Of a DNA stretch of 64,000 bases, positions 25,297 through 33,219 are shown piece by piece; within the stretch, counting starts at the first letter, position 1; each line of letters starts with the position of its first letter. The notes under the pieces were generated by a model. It had not been told where the DNA came from and made no database searches. It worked only from the letters and a program-made list of their open reading frames with translations. Source of the DNA: Streptomyces acidiscabies. GTDB taxonomy: Bacteria > Actinomycetota > Actinomycetes > Streptomycetales > Streptomycetaceae. The DNA lies in contig NZ_JAGJBY010000002.1 of NCBI RefSeq assembly GCF_020010905.1, positions 3,844,001-3,908,000 of the forward strand, written 5' to 3'. The position numbers were made by a program, and so were the translations under genes.

Positions 25297-25661
25297 TGCG
25301 CGTCATCGGCGAGAGCGAACCCACCGGCGTGTACGGCGGGCAATTCATCGGAGACGTCCGTCTCAGCATGCTGCGCGCGGCGCCCGCGAAAGGCGAACCC
25401 GACGTCGCCCTGGTGGCATTCACCGACGGCGCCGTCACCTGCTGGCACGCCCACCCGGGCGGACAGCTCATCTACGTGGTACGCGGCACGGGCGTCGTCG
25501 GAACCGACGACCGGTCCGGCGTCGTCCTGGCGCCGGGCACGCTGGTCGAGGCCCCGGCAGGTGAACGGCACTGGCACGGGGCCGCGCCGGGCCAGGACGC
25601 CACGCTGCTCTGCTTCACCTGGGGAGCGACGGAATGGACCGACGAGGCACCACATTCATGA
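25296..25661 (+). CDS. Small cupin domain protein
   Basis: 121 residues, a single cupin_2 barrel: TCWHAHPGGQLIYVVRGTGV (HxHxxxQ metal motif), VLAPGTLVEAPAGERHWHGA (PxGxxHWH second motif). Metal ligands are intact, so it could be a small isomerase, decarboxylase or tautomerase, or a sensor. Cupins of this type occur beside ring-cleavage and carboxymuconolactone decarboxylase genes. The ATG overlaps the FAH stop (TGATG) and the end overlaps the aldehyde dehydrogenase by ATGA. Confidence 0.78.
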   Translation: MRVIGESEPTGVYGGQFIGDVRLSMLRAAPAKGEPDVALVAFTDGAVTCWHAHPGGQLIYVVRGTGVVGTDDRSGVVLAPGTLVEAPAGERHWHGAAPGQDATLLCFTWGATEWTDEAPHS

Positions 25662-27169
25662 CCGAACTCATGCCAGACCTCATACCGGACGCCACGGCCG
25701 CAGGAATGACGCACACGGACTGGAAAGCCCTGGCCGCGACCCTCGGCCCACCGACGCGGCACCACGTCGACGGCGGCGAACTGTTCCTCTCCGGGCGGAC
25801 GTACCCGGTGATCTCCCCACGCGACGAGTCGGTGCTCGCCGAGGTCGCCGACGCCGGACAGGAGGACGTCGACCGGGCGGTGGCAGCCGCCCGGCGGGCG
25901 TTCGACCATGGCCCGTGGCCCCGGCTCGACCCACTCGAACGCGGCGGCGTCCTGCTCAGACTGGCCGAACTGGTGGAGACCCACCGCTGCGAACTGGCGC
26001 TGCTCATCAGCCTGGAAATGGGCAAACCGATCTCCGACGCGTTCGGCATCGAGCTGCGCGCGGTCGTCGACACGCTGCGGTACTACGGCTCGCTGGTCGG
26101 CCGGCCGGCCGGCGAGATCCCGCAGGCCGGTGCCGACGCGCTTGCCCTGGTGACCCGTGAGCCCATCGGCGTGGTGGCCGCGATCGTGCCGTGGAACTTC
26201 CCCCTCACACTCGGCACTTGGAAGATCGCCCCGGCTCTGGCGGCGGGCTGCACGGTGGTGCTGCGGCCCTCCGAGCAGACGCCCCTGTCCGCGCTCCGCC
26301 TGGCCGAGCTGGCGTCCGAGGCCGGAGTGCCGCCGGGAGTCCTCAACGTCGTCACGGGTCAGGGCAAGCTCGCCGGCACGGCCCTCGGCCTGCACCCGGA
26401 CGTCGACGTCGTGGCGTTCACCGGGTCCACCGAGGTCGGCCGCCACTACCTGCGCTACTCGGCCGACTCCAACCTCAAGCGCGTCTGGCTGGAGCTGGGC
26501 GGCAAGTCGCCCAACATCGTCTTCCCGGACGCGCCCTCGCTCGACACGGCGGCGGCCACCGCGGCCTGGGGCATCTTCTTCAACTCCGGGGAGATGTGCA
26601 CCGCACCCTCCCGGCTGCTCGTCCACACCTCCGTCGCCGAGCGGGTCGTGTCGGCCGTCGTGGAACGGGCGCGGTCGCTGCGGATCGGCGACCCGCTGGA
26701 CCCGGCCACCGAGATGGGCCCGATCGCCACCGCCCGCCAGTTCGCCACGATCAGCACGTACCTCTCCGATCCCGAAGGCGCCCGACTGCGCACCGGCGGG
26801 CTCTCACCGGGCGGCCTCTACCTGGAACCCACCGTCTTCGACCAGGTCGCTCCCGCCTCCCGGCTCAGCCGGGAGGAGATCTTCGGCCCCGTCCTGTCGG
26901 TGCTGACCTTCGACACGACCGACGAGGCGGTGGCCCTGGCGAACGACACCGACTACGGCCTGGCCGCCGGGCTCTGGACCTCGGACCTGTCCACCGCGCA
27001 CCTGGTCGGGCGCCAGCTCAAGGCCGGAACCGTCTGGATCAACTGCTACGAGGAAGGCGGCCTCGACGTGCCCTTCGGCGGCTACAAGCAATCGGGCAAC
27101 GGCCGGGACAAGTCGTTGCACGCCCTGGAGAAGTACACCGAGCTCAAGACCACCTGGATTCGGCTGTGA
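25658..27169 (+). CDS. Aldehyde dehydrogenase, PuuC-like
   Basis: 503 residues. NAD-binding and catalytic motifs: AAIVPWNFPL, FTGSTEVGRHYL, Glu279 in WLELGGKSPN and nucleophile Cys314 in NSGEMCTAPSRLL. The C-terminus, VPFGGYKQSGNGRDKSLHAL then EKYTELKTTWI, is almost the same as that of E. coli PuuC, the gamma-glutamyl-gamma-aminobutyraldehyde dehydrogenase, and unlike HpaE. It may oxidise a gamma-glutamylated aminoaldehyde; acting as the semialdehyde dehydrogenase of the ring-cleavage branch is an alternative. Start ATG overlaps the cupin stop. Confidence 0.88.
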   Translation: MTELMPDLIPDATAAGMTHTDWKALAATLGPPTRHHVDGGELFLSGRTYPVISPRDESVLAEVADAGQEDVDRAVAAARRAFDHGPWPRLDPLERGGVLLRLAELVETHRCELALLISLEMGKPISDAFGIELRAVVDTLRYYGSLVGRPAGEIPQAGADALALVTREPIGVVAAIVPWNFPLTLGTWKIAPALAAGCTVVLRPSEQTPLSALRLAELASEAGVPPGVLNVVTGQGKLAGTALGLHPDVDVVAFTGSTEVGRHYLRYSADSNLKRVWLELGGKSPNIVFPDAPSLDTAAATAAWGIFFNSGEMCTAPSRLLVHTSVAERVVSAVVERARSLRIGDPLDPATEMGPIATARQFATISTYLSDPEGARLRTGGLSPGGLYLEPTVFDQVAPASRLSREEIFGPVLSVLTFDTTDEAVALANDTDYGLAAGLWTSDLSTAHLVGRQLKAGTVWINCYEEGGLDVPFGGYKQSGNGRDKSLHALEKYTELKTTWIRL

Positions 27170-27816
27170 GACCACTCGTCGCCGTCCCCGCCCGCGTGGC
27201 CGCCACCTCCTCGGCCCTGCGGTACTCCGCCGAGGTCGCCGCGCAGGCCCTCGTCGAGGCCGTCTACCGGGCGGGCGGGGAACCGTTCATCATGCATCCC
27301 GCCGACACGGACCGGATCGGAGCACGGATGAGCCGGTGCGACGCCGTGCTGCTGCCCGGCGGCGGTGATCTGGCACCGCATCGTTACGGTGCGCGCACCG
27401 TACACGAGGCCGTCTACGACGTGAGTGAAGAACTGGACGCCTTCGACCTGGCCGTGGCCAGGCACGCGCTGGGAGCCGGGATGCCGCTGCTGGCGATCTG
27501 CCGTGGCCTGCACGTGGTCAACGTGGCCCTCGGCGGCACGCTGCAACAGCATATGGAGCCCGACCACCGGCACCTCGTGCACCCGGTCGTGTTCCGGGGC
27601 GAGAAGGTGGTCGTCTCCTGCTACCACCACCAGCGGATCGACGAGCTGGGCACCGGTCTGCGCGTCGTCGCCGGGGCCGCGGACGGCACGGTCGAGGCCG
27701 TGGAGCTGCGCGGTGCCGAGGGCTGGTTCCTCGGTGTTCAGTGGCACCCCGAGGACACGGCCGCGGACGACCCCGCGAACCAAGCCCTGTTCGAAGAGCT
27801 GATCAGGGCTGCTTGA
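27166..27816 (+). CDS. Class I glutamine amidotransferase-like gamma-glutamyl hydrolase (PuuD-like)
   Basis: 216 residues of the peptidase C26/PuuD family. The oxyanion GGGDLAPHRYG loop, nucleophile Cys112 in LLAICRGLHVVNVALGG and the His194/Glu196 pair in GVQWHPEDT are intact. PuuD hydrolyses gamma-glutamyl-GABA to release glutamate; here it would remove the glutamyl tag added by the synthetase-like enzyme. The GTG start overlaps the dehydrogenase stop (GTGA), and the 3' end overlaps the convergent MarR gene by 14 bases. Confidence 0.87.
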   Translation: MRPLVAVPARVAATSSALRYSAEVAAQALVEAVYRAGGEPFIMHPADTDRIGARMSRCDAVLLPGGGDLAPHRYGARTVHEAVYDVSEELDAFDLAVARHALGAGMPLLAICRGLHVVNVALGGTLQQHMEPDHRHLVHPVVFRGEKVVVSCYHHQRIDELGTGLRVVAGAADGTVEAVELRGAEGWFLGVQWHPEDTAADDPANQALFEELIRAA

Positions 27817-28291
27817 GCGGCCCGGCAGGAGTGGCGACCGTGCCGCGCGTCGAGTGGGCGAGCAGCTTGGTCACCAGCTCGCGCAGGATCAGCCGCTCGA
27901 TGACGGTGAGCGGTTCCATCAGGTCGGCGGTCATCTGCGGGACGTGTGCGGCGAGGGCACGCTCCAGCAGGTCGTTGCCCTTCTCGGTGGCCTCCAGGAG
28001 GGAGGCCCTGCGGTCCTCGGGGTGAGGGTGCCGGGTGATCAGCCCGGCCTCTTCCATCCGGGCGATCAGCCGGGTCAGGCCGCCGGAGGTGAAGGAGAGG
28101 TCCTCGGCGAGGCGGGCGCTGGTGCTACGGCGTTGCGGATGCCGCGCCAGACGCAGCAGCACCTCGAACTCGGAGCCGCCGAGCCCGGCGGCCTCGCGGA
28201 TCGTGCGATCGGCCCGTCCACCGAAAGCGTCGGTCAGGCGCAGGATGTCGCCGTACAGGACGACTGCCTCATCGTTCAGAAACTCACTCAT
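27803..28291 (-). CDS. MarR family transcriptional regulator
   Basis: 162 residues with a winged helix: GGSEFEVLLRLARHPQRRST, then RLAEDLSFTSGGLTRLIARM and the wing ITRHPHPEDRRASLL. MarR proteins commonly respond to aromatic acids and control ring-cleavage operons. The ATG at 28289-28291 is chosen because longer starts lie in AT-rich, non-coding-looking DNA. It is convergent with the PuuD-like gene and divergent from the Tat-exported binding protein. Confidence 0.85.
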   Translation of the reverse strand: MSEFLNDEAVVLYGDILRLTDAFGGRADRTIREAAGLGGSEFEVLLRLARHPQRRSTSARLAEDLSFTSGGLTRLIARMEEAGLITRHPHPEDRRASLLEATEKGNDLLERALAAHVPQMTADLMEPLTVIERLILRELVTKLLAHSTRGTVATPAGPLKQP

Positions 28292-28452
28292 AAAGCTGAA
28301 CCTACAGCAATATTTGTGCCCGATAGTTGAGTATTTATACAAATAAACAGCATGTTATTCGGTTCTTGAAGCTTGAAATATAGCTGCCTTTGCAGATACT
28401 TTCCCTGTAGCCGATCACACCGCACCGCACCGCACCGAAGGGACCACCCCCC
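28292..28452. promoter_or_regulatory. AT-rich divergent control region between MarR and binding protein
   Basis: By far the most AT-rich stretch of the window. It contains a 7-bp inverted repeat, TATTTGT at 28311-28317 with ACAAATA at 28339-28345, immediately upstream of the MarR gene, and a possible forward promoter, TTGAAA at 28373-28378 and TACTTT at 28397-28402. The CTTGAAATA string also occurs upstream of the ABC operon at 16822-16830. Confidence 0.45.
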
Positions 28453-29562
28453 ATGCCACTCGGACGACGTCAGGTACTCGTCGCAGGCTCACTCACCGCC
28501 GCCGCAGGCGCCTTGGGCGCCGGAACGGCGCACGCCACGGGACGCGGAGAGGAGACGAAGAGCCTGGAGCAGCTGTACCGCGAGGCGAAGGCGGAAGGCG
28601 GCTCGCTGATCGTCTACGCGGGCGGCGACACCCCGACCCAGCAGGACGGCAACAAGGCCGCCTTCGAGAAGGCGTTCCCCGGCATCACGCTGGACATCGT
28701 CGTGGACTACAGCAAGTTCCACGATGCCCGCATCGACAACCAGCTCACCACCGGCACCCTCGTCCCCGACGTCGTCCAGCTGCAGACGCTGCAGGACTTC
28801 CCGCGCTGGAAGCGGGAAGGCGTACTGCGCTGCTACAAGCCGGCCGGCTTCTCCCGCGTGCACCCCGCCTTCAAGGACCCCGACGGCGCCTGGACCGGCA
28901 TCTTCGTCGACGCCTTCTCCACGATCTACAACGTCGACAAGACCGGGGCCGCCGCGCCCGCCTCCGCCCGGGACCTCCTCGACCCCCGCTGGAAGGGGAA
29001 GATCGTCTCGACGTTCCCGAACGACGACGACGCCGTCCTCTACCTCTACAAGGTCATCGTCGACACGTACGGCTGGGACTGGCTGCGCCGCTTCGTCGCC
29101 CAGGACATCGCCTGGGTACGGGGCACCCAGGAACCCGCGGACCGGGTCGAGGCCGGCACCGCGGCCGTCGCCCTCGGCACCGACGGCATGCTGACCCCGG
29201 CCGACGGGGTCAGGACCCGTTTCGTCCTGCCGAAGAGCGACCCCTTCATGGCCTGGGCCCAGCGCGCCGCCATCTTCGAGAACGCCAAGCACCCGGCCGC
29301 CGCCAAGCTGTACCTGAACTGGTGGCTCGACAAGCAGACCCAGTCGGACTTCTACATGTGGTCCGTCCGCACCGACGTCGCCCCCCACAGCGGCTACCGC
29401 CCCATCTGGGACTACCCCAACGCCAACCTGGACGGCTTCGACACGTTCATGGCCGACCGCGCCCTCGTCGAACGCTTCCGGCAGCAGCTGACCCTCTACG
29501 TCGGCGAGGTCACCGGAGCACCGTCCCCGGGCTGGCTGGGACTGCACCCCGGCCGCCGCTGA
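28453..29562 (+). CDS. Solitary Tat-exported ABC substrate-binding protein (AfuA/FbpA-like)
   Basis: 369 residues. The N-terminus carries a twin-arginine signal (LGRRQVLVAGSLTAAAG) with no lipobox, so export by Tat as a soluble protein is likely. The body, starting GGSLIVYAGGDTPTQQDGNK, resembles the iron/thiamine/2-aminoethylphosphonate-type SBP_bac_6 family. No permease or ATPase gene accompanies it; it may work with the PotBC-type transporter upstream or with a distant one. Divergent from the MarR gene, which probably regulates it. Confidence 0.82.
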   Translation: MPLGRRQVLVAGSLTAAAGALGAGTAHATGRGEETKSLEQLYREAKAEGGSLIVYAGGDTPTQQDGNKAAFEKAFPGITLDIVVDYSKFHDARIDNQLTTGTLVPDVVQLQTLQDFPRWKREGVLRCYKPAGFSRVHPAFKDPDGAWTGIFVDAFSTIYNVDKTGAAAPASARDLLDPRWKGKIVSTFPNDDDAVLYLYKVIVDTYGWDWLRRFVAQDIAWVRGTQEPADRVEAGTAAVALGTDGMLTPADGVRTRFVLPKSDPFMAWAQRAAIFENAKHPAAAKLYLNWWLDKQTQSDFYMWSVRTDVAPHSGYRPIWDYPNANLDGFDTFMADRALVERFRQQLTLYVGEVTGAPSPGWLGLHPGRR

Positions 29563-29942
29563 CATCTGGTCGGCCGTCTTTCCCGCCTCGTCGGACGGCG
29601 CCGGGAGGGGCGATGTCCAGCATTATCTCCGGGGCAGCCAGTGTCCTTGACGGCTGTGAAGTTCGAGGAGTCATGTCCGTAGCGTCTCCGGCGCGCTCCG
29701 GCTGACCTGCGAGGGCGCGGCGACCATCGGCCTGGAACTGGTGGACAACGTGCCGTCGTTCGGCGCCGTCCTGATTGCTTTCGGTGGCGGGGCGCTGGCC
29801 ACCGGCGTGGGGCATGTGGCAAAAACGGAACGGGCGCGTCTCGCTTGTGGCATCAGTCACTTCTGAGGCCGGGGAGGTTTTCCGGGATTCACACAACTCC
29901 CGTGTCGTGAAAGGCCCGTTGGGGCGTGGGCGGGTGCCGACA
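29563..29942. other. Right junction of the catabolic cluster
   Basis: 380 bases without an intact gene. It holds about 130 bases of featureless DNA, a 42-codon fragment of a PLP enzyme (29696-29821) and, directly abutting it, repeat copy B. Confidence 0.55.
29696..29821 (+). pseudogene. Fragment of a fold-type II PLP enzyme (threonine dehydratase-like)
   Basis: One frame reads LTCEGAATIGLELVDNVPSF then GAVLIAFGGGALATGVGHVA. EGxxTIGLEL and the GGGAL phosphate-binding glycine loop are hallmarks of threonine/serine dehydratases and related PLP enzymes. There is no start, no lysine-containing N-terminal domain and no C-terminal half: the reading stops being family-like exactly where repeat copy B begins. 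This is a truncated gene left at a recombination junction. Confidence 0.65.
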
Positions 29943-29943
29943 A
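29824..29943. repeat. Direct repeat, copy B (pairs with 16538-16656)
   Basis: Same orientation and about 90 percent identical by eye to copy A, with one single-base gap. It begins right after the PLP-enzyme fragment and its last base is the A of the following gene's ATG, so it supplies that gene's whole 5' region. The inner inverted repeat TTCAC/GTGAA is at 29888-29892 and 29907-29911. Confidence 0.85.
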
Positions 29944-31535
29944 TGGCCGACATGAGCACACAGCATTCGCATAGTCACCGCACAAGAACCCGTCGCGTTC
30001 TCGCGGTCGGTGCCCTCGCCGCCGCTCTGCTGGGCCAACTCCTCGGCGGGACAACGGCCATGGCGGCGCCGGTCGGTTTAACCGAGGCGGCAGCAGGGCG
30101 AATAGCCTGGAAACCCTGTACCGCGCCCGACGGCACGGGCGGATTCGAGTGCGCCACCCTCAAGGTCCCGGTGGACCGCGCCAAGCCCAAGGGCGCGACC
30201 ATCGACCTCGCCCTCAACCGGCACCGCGCCACCGACCCGGCCCGCCGCATCGGCCCCCTGCTCATCAACCCCGGCGGACCCGGCGGCTCCGGCGTCGACT
30301 TCGCCTTCAGCGCGCCGTCCTCCTTCTCGCCCGAACTCCTCGCCCGCTTCGACATCGTGGGCTTCGACCCGCGCGGCGTCGGCCGCAGCCACCCCGCGAC
30401 CTGCGACTGGGACCTCATCCTGAAACAGGACCCGCTCCTGTACCCCGGCAGTCCCCGCGACTTCGCCGCCCTGCGCGCCGCCACCGGGGCCCTCGGCAAG
30501 GACTGTCTCGCCCGGACCGGCCCCCTCCTGCGCCACATGGACACCGACAACGTCGTCCAGGACATGGACGCGATCCGCGCCGCCCTCGGCGAGCGGAGGA
30601 TCAGCTACTACGGCGTCTCCTACGGCACGGCCATCGGCCAGCAGTACGCCGCCCGTTACCCCCACCGCCTCCGCGCGCTCGCCCTCGACTCCAACATGGA
30701 CCACAGCCTCGGCCGTTCGGCGTTCCAGCGGACCGAGGCCGTCGGGATGGAGGAGGTCTACGGCCAGTTCGCCGACTGGTGCGCCCGTACGCCCGCCTGC
30801 GAGCTGTACGGCCGTGATGCCCGCGCCCTGTTCGACTCGCTGTACCGGCGCGCCGAGGCCGGTGAGCTGGAGCTGCCGGGCGGGATCCAACTCAGGCCGC
30901 AGGACGTCCAGGTGACCGTCATCGGGTTCCTGTACGACCCGGCGTCCTGGTTCCAACTCGCCGACCTGCTCCGCGACATCGACGACCCGACCGAGGGAAC
31001 GGCCCGCCGCGTCGCCGCGTTCGGCGAGCCGATGCCGTACCCGTTCCCGGCGGTGATGTGCCAGGACTACCGGTTCGGCGTCCCCTCGTACGGCACGCTC
31101 GCGAGGGAGAAGAAGGCACTGTCCCGCGTCGCCCCCGTCACCCGGCTCAGCCCGCTCGGCTGGACGGTCATGGCCTCGTGCCAGAACTGGCCGGCCAAGG
31201 TCACGAACCCGCCCCGGCCGCTCAAGGTCGACGGCACGCCGCCGATCCTCCTCACCAACAGCCGCTTCGACCCGGCCACTCCGTACGCCTGGGGGACCAA
31301 CGCCGCGCGGCAGATCGGGCGGGAGGCCGTGCTGCTGACGTACGACGGTGCCGGGCACGGGGATTACTGGCTCAGCCCGTGCGCGCGGGACGCCATCGAC
31401 ACGTACCTGTTGACGCTGAGGACGCCGCGTCCCGGGACGCACTGCCCGGCCGTCTGGCCGGTGGAACCCGCGCCCGAACGCAAGGGTGCGCTGGTCAATC
31501 CGCTGCCCGAGCTGGTCGGCACACCGGCGTACTGA
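29943..31535 (+). CDS. Secreted alpha/beta hydrolase, tripeptidyl aminopeptidase-like (S33)
   Basis: 530 residues. Signal peptide (RVLAVGALAAALLGQLLG...AMA), oxyanion NPGGPGGSG, nucleophile Ser in YYGVSYGTAIGQQYAA, Asp in NSRFDPATPYAW and His in DGAGHGDYW, plus the C-terminal Cys-containing TAP-like domain (CQNWPAKV). It belongs with Streptomyces SlpD/SlpE/Tap secreted aminopeptidases that remove N-terminal tripeptides or process propeptides. ATG 29943 is taken; ATG 29952 is an alternative. No Shine-Dalgarno is obvious because repeat copy B occupies the leader. Confidence 0.87.
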   Translation: MADMSTQHSHSHRTRTRRVLAVGALAAALLGQLLGGTTAMAAPVGLTEAAAGRIAWKPCTAPDGTGGFECATLKVPVDRAKPKGATIDLALNRHRATDPARRIGPLLINPGGPGGSGVDFAFSAPSSFSPELLARFDIVGFDPRGVGRSHPATCDWDLILKQDPLLYPGSPRDFAALRAATGALGKDCLARTGPLLRHMDTDNVVQDMDAIRAALGERRISYYGVSYGTAIGQQYAARYPHRLRALALDSNMDHSLGRSAFQRTEAVGMEEVYGQFADWCARTPACELYGRDARALFDSLYRRAEAGELELPGGIQLRPQDVQVTVIGFLYDPASWFQLADLLRDIDDPTEGTARRVAAFGEPMPYPFPAVMCQDYRFGVPSYGTLAREKKALSRVAPVTRLSPLGWTVMASCQNWPAKVTNPPRPLKVDGTPPILLTNSRFDPATPYAWGTNAARQIGREAVLLTYDGAGHGDYWLSPCARDAIDTYLLTLRTPRPGTHCPAVWPVEPAPERKGALVNPLPELVGTPAY

Positions 31536-31543
31536 TGACAAGA

Positions 31544-31575
31544 GGGCCGGTTCCGGACGGATTCGGGACCGGCCC
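31544..31575 (+). terminator. GC-rich stem-loop after the aminopeptidase gene
   Basis: GGGCCGGTTCC at 31544-31554 pairs with GGGACCGGCCC at 31565-31575 (one G-T pair) around a ten-base loop, nine bases past the stop. No T-tract follows, common for Streptomyces terminators. Confidence 0.55.
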
Positions 31576-31591
31576 CCGCGACACTGGTCCC

Positions 31592-32230
31592 ATGACCTCT
31601 TCCTTGACTTATGGCGCGCTGGTGCACAGGGCCGCCGCTCTCGTCCGCCCCGGGCGCCGGGTGATTCTCGGGATCGCCGGGAGTCCGGGGGCCGGGAAGA
31701 CGACGCTCGCGCAGCGGCTGGTGCGGGATCTGGGGCCGGTCGCGGCGCACGTTCCCATGGACGGGTTCCATCTCGCCGACGTCGAGTTGGACCGGCTGGG
31801 GTTGCGGGACCGGAAGGGGGCGCCGGAGACGTTCGACGCGGCGGGGTACGCGGCGCTGCTGAAGCGGCTTCGGACGTCGGAGGAGCTGGTGTATGCGCCC
31901 GGGTTCGAGCGGGTTCTGGAGCAGCCGATCGCCGGTGCGATTCCCGTGCCGCCCACCGCGCGGCTCGTCGTCACGGAGGGCAACTACCTTCTGCTGGGCG
32001 CCGGTTCGTGGGTACGGGTCCGGGCCGAGCTCGACGAGGTGTGGTTCTGCGCGCCGGACGAGAAGGAGCGGGTGCGGCGGCTCGTGGCGCGGCACGAGGA
32101 GTTCGGGAAGAGCCACGAGGACGCGGTGGCTTGGGTGTTGGGCAGTGACGAGCGCAACGCCGAGTTGGTGGCGGGGACGCGGGAGCGGGCGGATCTGGTG
32201 CTGACGTCCGCCCAACTCCCGGCGCCGTGA
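31592..32230 (+). CDS. Nucleoside/nucleotide kinase-like P-loop protein
   Basis: 212 residues of the uridine-kinase/pantothenate-kinase-like group (YggC/FrcK type). Walker A GIAGSPGAGKTTLAQ, the DGFH motif in VPMDGFHLADVEL, YAPGFERVLEQPI and the VVTEGNYLLLGAGSW strand are typical. Members phosphorylate nucleosides or sugars; the substrate is not predictable. ATG 31592 matches the domain start. It is convergent with galU, with three bases between stops. Confidence 0.82.
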   Translation: MTSSLTYGALVHRAAALVRPGRRVILGIAGSPGAGKTTLAQRLVRDLGPVAAHVPMDGFHLADVELDRLGLRDRKGAPETFDAAGYAALLKRLRTSEELVYAPGFERVLEQPIAGAIPVPPTARLVVTEGNYLLLGAGSWVRVRAELDEVWFCAPDEKERVRRLVARHEEFGKSHEDAVAWVLGSDERNAELVAGTRERADLVLTSAQLPAP

Positions 32231-32233
32231 GGG

Positions 32234-33148
32234 TTATTCGCCTGCGTCCTTCGTGCCGTCGAGGCTGCGGACCAGGCCGCGCAGGACCGGGCCGTACTCG
32301 GGGTGCGAGAGCGCGTGCGCCATCTGGGCGACCAGGTAGTCCGCCGGGTTGCCGGTGTCGTACCACTCGCCCTGGATCACCTGGCCGTACACGGCGCGGG
32401 TCGCGGCGTACGCGTTGATCGCGTCGGTCAAGTAGATCTCGCCGGTGCGGTGTTCGTGCCAGCGGCGGGTCTGCTCGCGCAGCTCGTCGACGATGCCCGG
32501 GGTGATGACGTAGCCGCCGATCGCCGCGTACGAGGAGGGGGCGTCCTGCTGCTTCGGCTTCTCGACCAGGCCCGTGATGCGGAGCTGCCCGTCGCCGAGG
32601 TCCTCCTTGACGATCGGGACGCCGTAGCGCTGCGAGTCCTTCGGGTCCATCGGGAGCAGGGCGAGGACCGGGCAGCCGGTCGCCTCGTACGCCCGGATGA
32701 GCTGCTGGGCGCGCGGGACCTCGGCCACGAACACGTCGTCCGGCCACAGGACGAGCACCGGCTCGTCGTTGAAGGAGCGCGCCGCGTTGAGCACGGGGGT
32801 GCCGTTGCCGTACGGGCCGCGCTGGTCCAGGTAGGTGATGTGGCCGCGCCGGGCCAGCTCGGCGACCTCCTCCACCGCGTCCGCGTACGCCGTCTTGCCG
32901 TCCGCCCGCAACTGGTCCACCAGCGCCGGGTTCGGCCGGAAATGGTCCTGGATCAGGGACTTGCCGCCCGACACGACGATCGTGATGTCCGTGATGCCGG
33001 AGTCCACCAGCTCACGCACCGTGTGCTCGACGACCGGCTTGTCGCCGACCGGCAGCATCTCCTTCGGGATCGCCTTGGTGAGGGGCAGCAGGCGTGAACC
33101 GAGCCCGGCGGCGGGGATGACGGCCCTGCGGATCGTGGGGGAGGACAT
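32234..33148 (-). CDS. galU: UTP-glucose-1-phosphate uridylyltransferase
   Basis: 304 residues, about the usual GalU length. The nucleotidyltransferase signature AVIPAAGLGSRLLPLTKAIP then KEMLPVGDKPV is complete, as are LVLWPDDVFV (metal Asp), YGVPIV, GLVEKPKQ and the uracil-loop GEIYLTDAIN. It makes UDP-glucose from UTP and glucose 1-phosphate for cell-wall and glycan synthesis. Several residues upstream, ATG 33146-33148 is preceded by a purine-rich AGAGAGAG. It lies 71 bases after the SDR gene on the same strand. Confidence 0.93.
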   Translation of the reverse strand: MSSPTIRRAVIPAAGLGSRLLPLTKAIPKEMLPVGDKPVVEHTVRELVDSGITDITIVVSGGKSLIQDHFRPNPALVDQLRADGKTAYADAVEEVAELARRGHITYLDQRGPYGNGTPVLNAARSFNDEPVLVLWPDDVFVAEVPRAQQLIRAYEATGCPVLALLPMDPKDSQRYGVPIVKEDLGDGQLRITGLVEKPKQQDAPSSYAAIGGYVITPGIVDELREQTRRWHEHRTGEIYLTDAINAYAATRAVYGQVIQGEWYDTGNPADYLVAQMAHALSHPEYGPVLRGLVRSLDGTKDAGE

Positions 33149-33219
33149 CTGCTCTCTCTCGTACGTATGGGTGCGCTGGCTCTTCGAAGTGAGGCTGAGG
33201 ACGACGCTACCAACGCGGG

